A stretch of DNA of 64,000 nucleotides, from positions 5,476,001 through 5,540,000 of the forward strand of contig NZ_CP050022.2 in NCBI RefSeq assembly GCF_011602485.2, given 5' to 3'. Position 1 is the stretch's first letter; each line of letters opens with the position of its first letter. Under the pieces are notes generated by a model that was not told the origin of the DNA, searched no databases, and was given only the letters and a program-made list of their open reading frames with translations. Positions 26,506-35,580 of the stretch are shown in pieces. The stretch comes from Bradyrhizobium sp. 1(2017). GTDB taxonomy: Bacteria; Pseudomonadota; Alphaproteobacteria; Rhizobiales; Xanthobacteraceae. The position numbers were made by a program, and so were the translations under genes.

Positions 26506-27789
26506 TCAAGCCGCGTTCAGCGCCTGCGCGAGGTCCGCGATCAGGTCCGACGGATTCTCGATACCGATCGACAGCCGGATCGTGGAATCGAGCACGCCGA
26601 TCTTCTGGCGGATCGCGGCGGGAACGCCGGAATGGGTCATGGTCGCCGGCAGGCTGGCCAGCGATTCCGTGCCGCCGAGGCTGACCGCGAGCTTGAAGAT
26701 CTGGAGCGCATTGAGAAATCTGACGGCCGCGTCCTTGCCGCCGACGATGTCGAACGAAAAGGTGGAGCCGGCCCCCAGGCACTGCTGCGCGAACACGCGT
26801 CCGGCGGGCGAGCTTTCCTCGTGGTGGCCGAGATAGTGGACCTTCGCCACCTTGGCGTGATCGCGCAGATAGTCCGCAACGAGACGCGCATTCGCGTCGG
26901 CCTTTTCCATGCGCAGGCTGAGCGTCTCCAGCGACCGGTTGATCATCCAGCACGAGTGCGGATCGAGCTGGGTGCCGATGGCGCCGCGCAGCGCCTTGAT
27001 GCCTTTCATGAGCGCCTTCGAGCCGAGGGCGGCACCCGCAATCAGGTCGGAATGACCGCCGACATATTTCGTGAGCGAGTACAGGGAAATATCCGCGCCG
27101 TGCTCGATCGGCCGCTGAAACACCGGTCCGAGCAGCGTATTGTCGCAGGCGATGATCGGCGGGTCGCCTTGCGCCTTTCCGATCGCCTCGGCGACACGGC
27201 GCATCATCGCCACATCGACCAGCCCGTTGGTCGGATTGGCGGGGGTTTCGATCAGGATCATCGAAACCCGCCCCTTACCCATGGCGTCCTCCGCGGCCTG
27301 CTTGACTGCCGCCTCGTCGATGCCGTCGGCGAAACCGACGGCGCCGATCGACAGACGCGCAAGCGTGTTCGTCAGCAGGGTTTCGGTCCCGCCGTAAAGC
27401 GGCTGGGAATGCAGGATGACGTCGCCGGGGCGGACGAAAGCCAGGATCGTGGTTGCGATGGCCGCCATGCCGGATGAGAACAGCGCGCAGCTCTCGGTGC
27501 GTTCGTAGATCGCGAGCCTGTCCTCGACGATTTCGCTGTTGGGGTGATTGAAGCGCGAATAGACTAGGCCCGCGCCCATGCCTTCCGGCGGCTCGCGCCG
27601 GCCCGCGACGAAGTCGAAGAAGTCCTGGCCGTCATCGGCGGTCTTGAACACGAAGGTCGAGGTCAGGAACACCGGCGGCTTGATGGCGCCTTCCGACAGT
27701 TGCGGATCATAGCCATAGGTCAGCATCAGGGTTTCCGGATGCAGCATGTGGTTGCCGATGTGGGTCTTCGACGGGAACGGTTTTGCCAT
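26506..27789 (-). CDS. cystathionine gamma-synthase/methionine gamma-lyase family PLP enzyme
   Basis: 427 aa, Cys/Met metabolism PLP family. Pyridoxal lysine is in [11 protein letters not shown], with the SSGMAAI and [12 protein letters not shown] elements and a C-terminal [17 protein letters not shown]. The insert [27 protein letters not shown] near the N-terminus is typical of the subgroup annotated cystathionine gamma-synthase family in rhizobia. Transsulphuration or gamma-elimination is expected, but the natural substrate is unresolved. Alone in its strand context. Confidence 0.88.
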   Translation of the reverse strand: MAKPFPSKTHIGNHMLHPETLMLTYGYDPQLSEGAIKPPVFLTSTFVFKTADDGQDFFDFVAGRREPPEGMGAGLVYSRFNHPNSEIVEDRLAIYERTESCALFSSGMAAIATTILAFVRPGDVILHSQPLYGGTETLLTNTLARLSIGAVGFADGIDEAAVKQAAEDAMGKGRVSMILIETPANPTNGLVDVAMMRRVAEAIGKAQGDPPIIACDNTLLGPVFQRPIEHGADISLYSLTKYVGGHSDLIAGAALGSKALMKGIKALRGAIGTQLDPHSCWMINRSLETLSLRMEKADANARLVADYLRDHAKVAKVHYLGHHEESSPAGRVFAQQCLGAGSTFSFDIVGGKDAAVRFLNALQIFKLAVSLGGTESLASLPATMTHSGVPAAIRQKIGVLDSTIRLSIGIENPSDLIADLAQALNAA

Positions 27790-27994
27790 GGCCTGTCTCG
27801 CTGTTGATTCGCTCGCGGCGCTTTGATCTTTCGCGATGATGAAGCAATCTGAAGCGTAGGCGCTGGTTCCGACAGCTCACGTCAGCGCCGCGGCAACGAC
27901 AGCAAAGATAGCCACTCCGCCTGCGAAACGTCAGACCCTGCGCACGGAATTCCCCGTTGACCTGCGGGCCGGCATCGACTGATCATGAGTCGTC

Positions 27995-28071
27995 GCCCGG
28001 ATGAGCGAAGCACATCCGGCTCAATCCATCGGCTCGCTGGTCTCCCCGGATATCGCTTCGCTCATCCGGGC
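27995..28071. repeat. REP-like palindrome
   Basis: Perfect 16-bp arms GCCCGGATGAGCGAAG (27995-28010) and CTTCGCTCATCCGGGC (28056-28071) with a 45-base centre. A common Bradyrhizobium intergenic repeat type. It lies in the 355-bp gap 27790-28144, which otherwise contains only the hairpin at 28089. Confidence 0.7.
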
Positions 28072-28088
28072 CAGGATCTGAGGCAACA

Positions 28089-28120
28089 GGAAGGGCGGCT
28101 GCTTCCGCAACCGCCCTTCC
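28089..28120 (-). terminator. terminator after cytochrome c556
   Basis: Stem GGAAGGGCGG / CCGCCCTTCC (28089-28098 and 28111-28120) with inner TGC/GCA pairing and loop TTCC, 24 bp past the stop codon of the minus-strand cytochrome gene. Confidence 0.6.
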
Positions 28121-28144
28121 TGGATTCGAGGTCGCCCGACTTCC

Positions 28145-28591
28145 TCAGCCGTTCTTGATGCGATAGGTCTCGTGGCAGGCGCCGCATTCCTTGCCGATGG
28201 CGGGCAGGTTCGCCTTGAGCGAGTCGAGATCCTTGACCTTGCTCTTGGCTTCGCCGACGACCTTGGCAAAGCTCGCGATCTTGGCATCGAAGCCGGCCTT
28301 GTCCTCCCAGACTTTCGGCGAGGCGCTGTAATCGCCGTCGAGCTTCACGCCCTTGGCGCTGGCCGGAAACAGGTTCGGCAGTTTCTTGGCGGTATCCTCG
28401 AATTGCGCCAGTGCGCTGTTCACCGTGGCCTGGTCGTAGGGCTTCTCGCCCTTGACGATCGCGGACATCGCGCCGGCGTTCCTGCCGTTGCCCTTCATCA
28501 GGGTCTGAACCTCCTTGACGGAGTCCTGCTGCGCCCAAACGGCCCCCATACCAAGCAGGAGCGTGCCTCCGACGATCAACACTCGCTTCAT
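28145..28591 (-). CDS. cytochrome c prime / c556 family
   Basis: 148 aa. Signal peptide (about 1-20, ending GAVWAQ). The four-helix cytochrome c' fold ends with the haem motif CGACH close to the C-terminus, as the family requires, followed by ETYRIKNG. The N-terminal helix has a Met in the axial region (LMKGNGRNAGAM). Periplasmic; family roles include electron transfer and NO binding. Next to the CoxL-like gene, 158 bp away with a strong hairpin between. Confidence 0.9.
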   Translation of the reverse strand: MKRVLIVGGTLLLGMGAVWAQQDSVKEVQTLMKGNGRNAGAMSAIVKGEKPYDQATVNSALAQFEDTAKKLPNLFPASAKGVKLDGDYSASPKVWEDKAGFDAKIASFAKVVGEAKSKVKDLDSLKANLPAIGKECGACHETYRIKNG

Positions 28592-28666
28592 CGCAAAATC
28601 CCTTTTCCTGAGCAGGATCGTGCCGACCCCTCAATGGGCGAACACCACCTGGCAGAGTTCATTCCA

Positions 28667-28700
28667 TCCAAAGCGCGACGACAGATCGTCGCGCTTTGGA
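28667..28700. terminator. perfect 15-bp hairpin between CoxL-like and cytochrome genes
   Basis: TCCAAAGCGCGACGA (28667-28681) and its exact reverse complement (28686-28700) with loop CAGA, 49 bp past the CoxL-like stop. It probably ends that transcript, or it is a repeat element; no T-run follows. Confidence 0.55.
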
Positions 28701-28748
28701 TTGTTGGCTGAGCAGGGTGTTCCGCACACGCTCCGCGTTGCTTGGGAA

Positions 28749-31058
28749 TCACAGGCTGTGGCGCCGGTGGTGCTCGTTGATCGCGATCCACACCCGCTCC
28801 GGGGTTGCCGGCATGTCGATGTGGTCGATCTTGTATTCGCGCCAGAGGGCATCGACGATGGCGTTGACGATGGCCGGACAGGAGCCGATGGCGCCGGCCT
28901 CGCCCGCCCCCTTCACGCCGAGCGGATTGGTTTTGCAGGGAACGTTGTTGGTCTCGAACACGAAGGCCGGCCCGTCCGCCGCGCGCGGCAGCGCGTAGTC
29001 CATGAACGTCGCGGTGATGAGCTGGCCGTCGCCGGCGCCATAAACCACCTGCTCCATCAGCGCCTGACCGATGCCCTGCATGGCGCCGCCATGCACCTGG
29101 CCGGCCAGCAGCAGCGGATTGAGCGTCTTGCCGAAATCGTCGACGATCACGTAGTTGACGATCTTGATGATGCCGGTGGCCGGATCGATCTCGACCTCCG
29201 CCAGATGCGTGCCGTTCGGATAGGTGCCGTCGGCACTGGCGAAGGTCGCGCTGCCGTTCAGCTTCGACGGATCGGCGCCGGGCCGCTTGGCGAGGTCGGC
29301 GAAGGAGATCGAGCGGTCGGTGCCGGCGATCCGGATCACGCCGTCGGTGATCTCGAGGTCGCCCGCGCTCGCCTCCAGCGCCTGCGCCGCGAATTCCTTC
29401 AGCTTCTTGCCGAGATCGCCCGCAGCACGCTCCACGCAGACGCCGCCGGTGGGAATCGAGGCCGAGCCGCCGGTGCCGAGGCCCGTCGCGATCTCGTCGG
29501 TGTCGCCCTGGCGGATATGCACGCGCTCCGGCGGCAGGCCGAACTGCTCGGCGACGATCTGAGCATAGGCGGTCTGGTGGCCCTGCCCGCTCGATTGCGT
29601 GCCGATCAGCACGGTGACATCGCCACTGGGATCGAGCCGGACATTGGCCGTCTCCTCGCCCATCACGCCGCAGATTTCGACATAACTCGCAAGACCGATG
29701 CCGCGGATCAGGCCGTTCTTCTTGGCCGCCTTGGCGCGCTTTCCAAACTCCTTCCACTCCGCGATCTCCATCGCGCGCTTGAGATGCGCGGCGAAGTCGC
29801 CGGAATCATAGACCTTGCCCGTGGCGGTCTTGTACGGCAGCGCCTTCGGCGGGATGAAATTCTTGCGACGGATCGCATCCGGCGTCGTGTCGAGCTTTCG
29901 CGCGCAGGCATCGACGAGACGTTCGATGACGTAGGCCGCCTCCGGCCGCCCGGCGCCGCGATAGGCATCGACCGGCACGCTGTGCGTGAAGATGGTGCGC
30001 ACCCGGCAGTGGAAGGCCTGGATGTCGTAGAGGCCCGGCAGCATGCCGGCGCCGCCATGCGGGATGTAGGGACCGAAGGTCGACAGATACGCGCCCATGT
30101 CGCCCATCAGGTCGCAGTCCATCGCGAGGAACTTGCCGTCCTCGGCGAGCGCCATCTTCGCGGTGGTGACGTTGTCGCGGCCCTGCGCATCGCCCATGAA
30201 ATGCTCGGTGCGGTCTGCCGCCCACTTCACCGCCTTCTTCAGCTGCCGCGCCGCGACCGCCATCAGGGCGTATTCGCGATACGGAAACAGCTTCGTGCCG
30301 AAGCCGCCGCCGACATCGGGGCAGATCACGCGCATCTTGTCGGTGGGGATGTTGAGCACGTTCTGGCAGAGGATGTCGCGCAGGCGATGGCTGCCCTGGC
30401 TGCCGATCGTCAGCGTCAGATGGTCGCGCTTGGCATCGTATTCGCAGACCGCCGCGCGCGTCTCCATGAAGCTCGCGACCACGCGCGGATTGACGATGGA
30501 GATTTCGGCCACCGCATGCGCCTTGGCGAAGGCCGCCTCGGTTGCCGCCTTGTCGCCGATCGAGACGTCGAACAGCACGTTGCCGGCCTTGTCCGGCCAG
30601 ACCTGCGGTGCGCCGTTCTTCACGGCATTGACGACGCCGGTCACCGCCGGCAGCGGGCTCCATTTGACGTCGATCGCCTCGATCGCGTCGCGGGCCTGGT
30701 CGATGGTGTCCGCGACCACGAAGGCGATGGAATCGCCGACATGGCGCACCTCGTCCTTGGCCAGGATCGGGTAAGGCGGGCCGGTGAAGGGATCGGTCTC
30801 GAGATTGAACAGACAGGGCAGATTGCCGAGATCCTTGACGTCGTCGGCGGTCAGGATCAGCGCCACGCCCGGCAGGCCGCGGGCCCGGCTGACATCGATG
30901 GTGTATTTGGCATGCGCATGCGGCGAGCGCAGCATCAAGCAGCGAAGCGCGGCCTGCGGCGCGTAATCGTCGGTATAGCGGCCCTTGCCGCGGATGAGCG
31001 CGTCATCCTCCTTGCGCAACACGCTTTGGCCAACGCCGAACTTGATGGGAGCCGCCAT
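28749..31058 (-). CDS. molybdopterin-binding subunit of xanthine dehydrogenase/CODH family (CoxL-like form II)
   Basis: 769 aa from MAAPIKFGVGQ. Large-subunit signatures of the molybdenum hydroxylases are present: GKGRYTDD at the start, GGGFGTK, VDAYRGAGRPEAAY, SSGQGHQTAYAQIV and the active-site glutamate in GVKGAGEAGAIG. The AYRGAGR loop differs from the AYRCSFR of genuine CO dehydrogenase, placing it in the so-called form II group, whose substrates are mostly unknown. No FAD or 2Fe-2S subunit gene lies on either side. The start follows GGGAAAAG. Confidence 0.88.
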   Translation of the reverse strand: MAAPIKFGVGQSVLRKEDDALIRGKGRYTDDYAPQAALRCLMLRSPHAHAKYTIDVSRARGLPGVALILTADDVKDLGNLPCLFNLETDPFTGPPYPILAKDEVRHVGDSIAFVVADTIDQARDAIEAIDVKWSPLPAVTGVVNAVKNGAPQVWPDKAGNVLFDVSIGDKAATEAAFAKAHAVAEISIVNPRVVASFMETRAAVCEYDAKRDHLTLTIGSQGSHRLRDILCQNVLNIPTDKMRVICPDVGGGFGTKLFPYREYALMAVAARQLKKAVKWAADRTEHFMGDAQGRDNVTTAKMALAEDGKFLAMDCDLMGDMGAYLSTFGPYIPHGGAGMLPGLYDIQAFHCRVRTIFTHSVPVDAYRGAGRPEAAYVIERLVDACARKLDTTPDAIRRKNFIPPKALPYKTATGKVYDSGDFAAHLKRAMEIAEWKEFGKRAKAAKKNGLIRGIGLASYVEICGVMGEETANVRLDPSGDVTVLIGTQSSGQGHQTAYAQIVAEQFGLPPERVHIRQGDTDEIATGLGTGGSASIPTGGVCVERAAGDLGKKLKEFAAQALEASAGDLEITDGVIRIAGTDRSISFADLAKRPGADPSKLNGSATFASADGTYPNGTHLAEVEIDPATGIIKIVNYVIVDDFGKTLNPLLLAGQVHGGAMQGIGQALMEQVVYGAGDGQLITATFMDYALPRAADGPAFVFETNNVPCKTNPLGVKGAGEAGAIGSCPAIVNAIVDALWREYKIDHIDMPATPERVWIAINEHHRRHSL

Positions 31059-31644
31059 TTTCTTTTCCCGTCCTATGGTTGTTTTGCGGACCATATTGCC
31101 GTGGAAAAAGTGGCAAGGCAAACGGGATTAGCCATGCACATTGGCTACAGGCCGGGAAAAGCCCCGCTGGATCGGTCATGGCAATGCCGCAGATTGCGCC
31201 GGCCTGCGGGGATCTCCGGAGCCCTGTGTCCGTTCCATCAGGTCCCGTAGAATGCCACTCTCTCTGCTGCAGGGCAGCGCTATGACGACCCGGCGTTTAT
31301 CCTTGTCGAGATGCCGATCTTCGCGAAGCTCAGATCCGAGCTCGTCGACAAAGAATGCAATCGCCTCGTCATGGTCTCGGACGACCGACCGCGGTGAGGC
31401 TTAGAGGTTGACGCATGCAAGGTCTGCCAGATCGTTTTCCGCCGACGAGCAATTGGTCGGCCACCAATTGATGCATTCGGCTCCGCGGCGCTTGCACCCA
31501 AACGCCGTGCTCATAGCGTATCCCCGGCGAGCTAACGCTCCGCCGAGTATTCCGACGTCTTTGCCACTTTTTGGAGACTTGTGGCGCGGACCTTGTTCGG
31601 CGACACTGATCGGATTTCAGATGTTTGTTTGAAAGGGTACCCTC
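31059..31644. other. 586-bp gap with at most one small candidate gene
   Basis: Nothing with family resemblance was found apart from the Cys-rich ORF at 31401-31514. A fragment near 31282-31398 reads FILVEMPIFAKLRSELVDKE in one plus frame without a start codon, faintly toxin-like but too weak to call. Confidence 0.3.
31401..31514 (-). CDS. candidate 37-aa cysteine-rich small protein
   Basis: ATG to TAA with five Cys and three Trp-Trp/Tyr-like aromatic positions (MSTAFGCKRRGAECINWWP...). A GGGGA sits about 8 bases upstream. Length is too short for confident coding evidence; the amino-acid pattern (spaced Cys) is what attracts attention. Function unknown. Confidence 0.22.
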   Translation of the reverse strand: MSTAFGCKRRGAECINWWPTNCSSAENDLADLACVNL

Positions 31645-31794
31645 ATGCCCGAAACATTGGAAAGCCTGCTATGGTGTGCCGCGCTGGCGACGTGGTTGAT
31701 GCTCTTCTTCGGAATCGCAATTGAGCGCGTGAAGCCTCTCTCAAAATTCCTCGGCCATTTGCTCGAGGTTGCGTTCAAGCTCAAGGCGAAGTGA
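31645..31794 (+). CDS. small 49-aa hydrophobic protein
   Basis: ATG to TGA. One membrane-spanning stretch (about residues 9-27, LWCAALATWLMLFFGIAI) is followed by a basic amphipathic tail ending FKLKAK. GAAAGGG lies about 9 bases before the ATG. Coding potential rests on composition and spacing; no family recognised. Confidence 0.42.
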   Translation: MPETLESLLWCAALATWLMLFFGIAIERVKPLSKFLGHLLEVAFKLKAK

Positions 31795-31980
31795 CGCGAT
31801 GAGGCGTCAAGCCAGCGGCTTCGCAGCAGCCAAGCTGCGGAGCCGTGCGTCGGGCTGTTGACGCCAAAGCGAACGGACAAGGCGCGCCATCATGCGGCAG
31901 CTCTCGCTCGCAACGACGAGAAAGGGCGACGGCGTGTTGGGCTGCCACGCTGAGCGCAGCGGCCGAAACGGGCGACGCTG

Positions 31981-32436
31981 CTAGCCTATTAGTCTTCGAT
32001 CGAGGGAGAACCGGCCGCCTCCGGTGGCGAGGATCAACAGCGCCCCGCCCATGATCGAGATGTTCTTCAAAAAATGGTTGTACTGCCCAATCTGCTGCGA
32101 ACCGGCGGGATATTCCCAGTAACGATGTGCGATGGCAGTGGCCGACAATACAAAAAGAAAAGTCAAAATCGCGCAGTAGCGCGTTCCAATGCCGAGGATC
32201 AAGCCGACCGACAGCAGGACTTCCAGCGCGACGGTCAACATCGTGAACAGGTAGGGGACTGGCAGGTTGAGCGACCGAAAATAGCCCACCGAGCCACTGA
32301 AATTAAGAAGTGCTCCGTATGCGCTTCCAACGAAGACCCATGCAAGCAGGATGCGGCCGATCAGGATCAACAGGTCTGCATTGCTGGTGGCGAATTGGTC
32401 TACCCGAGATGTTTGCCAAGGAGCGCGGAATGGCAT
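31981..32436 (-). CDS. DoxX-family membrane protein
   Basis: 151 aa from MPFRAPWQTSRV. Four hydrophobic helices with the DoxX pattern (ILIGRILLAWVFVGSAYGAL; later KNISIMGGALLILATGGGRFSLD). The family includes quinone-linked and detoxification-associated proteins with no single role. The upstream open codons are not needed. Convergent neighbours give no functional clue. Confidence 0.85.
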   Translation of the reverse strand: MPFRAPWQTSRVDQFATSNADLLILIGRILLAWVFVGSAYGALLNFSGSVGYFRSLNLPVPYLFTMLTVALEVLLSVGLILGIGTRYCAILTFLFVLSATAIAHRYWEYPAGSQQIGQYNHFLKNISIMGGALLILATGGGRFSLDRRLIG

Positions 32437-32587
32437 GGCCACTGCCTCTTCGCCTTGTTGTCCGTGGGACGACACCTGAATTTTGGATGATCGTATCACG
32501 ATCGGCGAACGGCACGAAGGGCTGCGGCATGATGCGCGTAGAATGCTTGATCCCTCGCAGGTCCGACAAGGTCTCGAGCCGCCGCCC

Positions 32588-34117
32588 CTACCCGCGCACC
32601 AGCGAGACCAGCCAGGCCCGACCGAACAGCGTCAGGATCGCGAGCGCATAAATGATCGTGCCACCGAGGGCCAGCAGCGCCAGCGTCACTTCGTCCCGGA
32701 AGGCGTGCATGGAGGCAAGAGCGGCCGGGCTGAAGCGCGCGATCAGCCAGAAGGCGGCGGCCAGGACCAGTCCGGTCAACAGGAATTTGGCGAGCGACAA
32801 CAGCCAGGCGCGGTCGAGCACGAGAAAGCCTCGGCGCACGGCGAAGAACAGCACCAGCAAGAGATTGGTCCAGACGCCGACGGCGGTTGCCAGCGCGAGG
32901 CCGATCTGGGCAAGCGATCCCATCAAGGCGACCTTCAGCGCGACGTTGACGGCGATGCCGGTCAGCGACGCCCGAACCGGCGTCGCCGTATCCTTCCGCG
33001 CATAGAAGGTCGCGACCGCGCTGCGGATCAGCACGAAGGGGATCAGGCCGATGGCATAGGCCGCGAGCGTGGCGCCGGCGGCGGCGGCATCGGCTTTCGA
33101 GAACGCGCCGCGGGCGAACAGCGCGCGCATGATCGCGTCGGGCACGGTGATGAATGCAGCGACGAAGGGCACCGAGAACAACAGCGTGAAATCGAACGCG
33201 CGGCGCTGCGCCCTCATCGCACCGTCGTGGTCGTTGGCCGTGATCCGCCGCGACATCTCCGGCAGCAGCACCGTGCCGATCGCAATCCCGATGACGCCAA
33301 TCGGAAGCTGGTTGAGGCGGTCGGCGTAATAGAGCGCCGAGAGCGCGCCGGCGGGCAGGAAGGTCGCGATGATGGTGTCCGCGAACAGCGCGACCTGCGT
33401 GCCCATCGAGCCCAGCGTCGCGGGGCCGAGCGCCTTGAAGAAGCCGCGGACGTCTTCATCCAGCTTCAACGGCGCAAAGCGCGGCAGGCCGCCATGGCGG
33501 GCGAGATCGCCGGCGAGCAGGAAGTATTGCAGGAAGCCGGAGATGAGGACGCCCCAGGCTGCGGCGTGGCCCGCGGTCGGAAACCAGACGGCCACCGCCA
33601 ACGTCATCATCATCGCGACGTTGAGGAAGATCGAGGCGGCGGCGGCGCTGGCAAAGCGCTGCATCACGTTGAGCATGCCGCCATAGAGCGTGACGAGCGT
33701 GATCAAGAGCAGATAGGGAAAGGTGATCCGGGTCAGCTCGATCGCGAGCTTGCGCTGCTCGGCATCCTCACTAAAGCCGGGCGCCAGAATGCTCATGGCC
33801 TGCGGCATGAACAGCCAGGCAACGATCAGCAGCACCACTTGCGAGGCCAGCAGCAGCGTGAAGATGCGGTCGGCGAACAGGCGTGCGGCCGCCCCGCCCT
33901 TCTCGCCGTGGACATGCGCATAGGCCGGCACCCAGGCCGCGTTGAAGGCCCCCTCGGCGAAGATCGCGCGGAAATGGTTGGGCAGCCGCAGCGCCACGAA
34001 AAAAGCGTCGGCCACCGGGCCGGCACCAAGGATTGCCGCGAGCATGATGTCGCGGGCAAACCCCGTCACCCGCGAGAGCAGCGTATATCCGCCAACCGTG
34101 AAGATGCGTCCGAGCAT
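32588..34117 (-). CDS. murJ: lipid II flippase MurJ
   Basis: 509 aa, about 14 hydrophobic helices, MviN/MurJ fold. N-terminal GGYTLLSRVTGFARDIMLAAILGAG (core: LLSRVTGFARDIMLAA) with the essential Arg in the RDxxxA region, and LRLPNHFRAIFAEGAFN. It flips lipid-linked peptidoglycan precursor across the inner membrane. It starts 2.4 kb before the ManC region on the same strand and is probably transcribed alone; a large palindrome lies upstream. Confidence 0.93.
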   Translation of the reverse strand: MLGRIFTVGGYTLLSRVTGFARDIMLAAILGAGPVADAFFVALRLPNHFRAIFAEGAFNAAWVPAYAHVHGEKGGAAARLFADRIFTLLLASQVVLLIVAWLFMPQAMSILAPGFSEDAEQRKLAIELTRITFPYLLLITLVTLYGGMLNVMQRFASAAAASIFLNVAMMMTLAVAVWFPTAGHAAAWGVLISGFLQYFLLAGDLARHGGLPRFAPLKLDEDVRGFFKALGPATLGSMGTQVALFADTIIATFLPAGALSALYYADRLNQLPIGVIGIAIGTVLLPEMSRRITANDHDGAMRAQRRAFDFTLLFSVPFVAAFITVPDAIMRALFARGAFSKADAAAAGATLAAYAIGLIPFVLIRSAVATFYARKDTATPVRASLTGIAVNVALKVALMGSLAQIGLALATAVGVWTNLLLVLFFAVRRGFLVLDRAWLLSLAKFLLTGLVLAAAFWLIARFSPAALASMHAFRDEVTLALLALGGTIIYALAILTLFGRAWLVSLVRG

Positions 34118-34214
34118 GCGTCTGTTTTAGAGACTTATAAGCCTAACGATAAGGCTTTGAAGTTTGACGTGATCAAAAAAGACGGGCGCTCGGCTTGCGA
34201 TGCGCATTACTGTG

Positions 34215-34360
34215 CCCTCTCCCCTTGTGGGAGAGGGCAGCGCCGCAGGTCGATACAAATTCAATAGGGTGAGGGGTCTCTCCCGGCACTTTCCGCGCGG
34301 AGAGAGACCCCTCACCCGGCTTCGCTTCGCGAAGCCACCCTCTCCCACAAGGGGAGAGGG
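34215..34360. repeat. 146-bp nested palindrome
   Basis: Outer arms 34215-34237 and 34338-34360 are exact 23-bp reverse complements (CCCTCTCCCCTTGTGGGAGA at left start). Inner arms 34267-34282 (GGGTGAGGGGTCTCTC) and 34302-34317 are exact 16-bp reverse complements. The RNA could form a long cruciform or hairpin. This repeat type is common between Bradyrhizobium genes. It sits upstream of murJ and downstream of the DegT gene. Confidence 0.8.
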
Positions 34361-34382
34361 AAAGAGCAGCAAAATGCCGAAA

Positions 34383-35534
34383 TCAGGCCGAAATCGCGCC
34401 GCGCACGGCGGCGATGATTCGCTCCTGGTCGGCTTCCGTCAGGTAGGCGTGCATTGGCAGGCTGATGACGTCCTGCGACAGGCTCTCGCAAGCAGGCAGG
34501 CCGCCTTCTGCGACCGGATACTGCCTGTAGGCGGTCTGCTGATGCATCGACTTGCCGTAATAGATCGCGGTCGGCACGCCCTGGGCCTTCAGCGCGGCGG
34601 CAAAGCCGTCGCGGTTGGTGCCCTCAGGCAGACGGATGGTGTACTGCGCCCAGACCGAGGTGTTGCCGGGGCTGAGACGCGGCACGGTGACCACATTTCC
34701 GAGCCCGCGCGCATAGCGCTCCGCGACCCTGTTACGGGCGGCGATCTCGTCGTCGAAGATCTTCAGCTTCTCGATCAGGACCGCGGCCTGCATGGTGTCG
34801 AGCCGGCCAGTGAGGCCAAGGCGGACATTGTCGTATTTGTCGACGCCCTGCCCGTGCACGCGGATGCTGCGCAAGGTGACCGCAAGCTCGTCGTCATCGG
34901 TGAAGATCGCGCCGCCGTCGCCGAAGCAGCCGAGCGGTTTTGCCGGGAAGAAGCTGGTCGCGGTGGCGAGCCCGAAGGTGCCGAGCTTGCGGCCCTTGTA
35001 GCTCGCGCCAAACCCCTGCGCGGCGTCGTCGAGCACGAACAGGCCCTCGGCCTGGGCAATCTCGGCGATGGCGTCGTGATCGGCGGGCTGGCCAAACAGA
35101 TCGACCGGAATCACCGCAACCGGCTTCAGCCCCGCCTTGCGGGCGCTCGCGATGCCGCGCCTGAGCGACTCCGGGCTCATGTTGAAGGTCGTCTCGTCGA
35201 CGTCGACATAAACCGGCGTCGCGCCGGTCCGCGCCACCGGCGAGGCGGTCGCGATGAAGGTGAAGGACGGACACAGCACGGCATCGCCGGGGCCGACGTT
35301 CTTCGCCATCATCACCATCAGGATCGCATCGGTCCCGCTGGCGCAGCCGATCACGTGCTTGGCGCCGGAATAGGCCGCGAGCTGCTTCTCCAGCTCGGCG
35401 ACCTCGGGGCCGTTGACGAACTGGCAATGATCGAGCACGCGCTTGACCGCAGCATCGAGCGAGGCGCCGAGACGGCGGCGCTGCGAGGCGACGTCGATGA
35501 AGGGAATGGGTTCGGAACGCAGATGCTGGTTCAT
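34383..35534 (-). CDS. DegT/DnrJ/EryC1/StrS sugar aminotransferase
   Basis: 383 aa, fold-type I PLP sugar aminotransferase. SGAKHVIGCASGTDAI, the DDAAQGFG Asp region, and the pyridoxal Lys in SFFPAKPLGCFGDGG. It transaminates a nucleotide-linked keto sugar. The next upstream gene on the same strand is a Gfo/Idh dehydrogenase of the WlbA/WbpB type, together suggesting synthesis of a 3-amino (or 2,3-diamino) sugar, as in WbpB-WbpE systems. An alternative ATG lies 36 bases upstream (35570); neither start has a strong ribosome site. Likely serves the O-antigen locus. Confidence 0.88.
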   Translation of the reverse strand: MNQHLRSEPIPFIDVASQRRRLGASLDAAVKRVLDHCQFVNGPEVAELEKQLAAYSGAKHVIGCASGTDAILMVMMAKNVGPGDAVLCPSFTFIATASPVARTGATPVYVDVDETTFNMSPESLRRGIASARKAGLKPVAVIPVDLFGQPADHDAIAEIAQAEGLFVLDDAAQGFGASYKGRKLGTFGLATATSFFPAKPLGCFGDGGAIFTDDDELAVTLRSIRVHGQGVDKYDNVRLGLTGRLDTMQAAVLIEKLKIFDDEIAARNRVAERYARGLGNVVTVPRLSPGNTSVWAQYTIRLPEGTNRDGFAAALKAQGVPTAIYYGKSMHQQTAYRQYPVAEGGLPACESLSQDVISLPMHAYLTEADQERIIAAVRGAISA

Positions 35535-35580
35535 GGTCTGGTTCTTGGCGCCTTCTTGCGTGGTCGACATGAAAAGGGGA

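Noticed and set aside
31282-31398. Fragment resembling a RelE/ParE-like toxin
   Set aside because: No start codon and only a short, weak resemblance.
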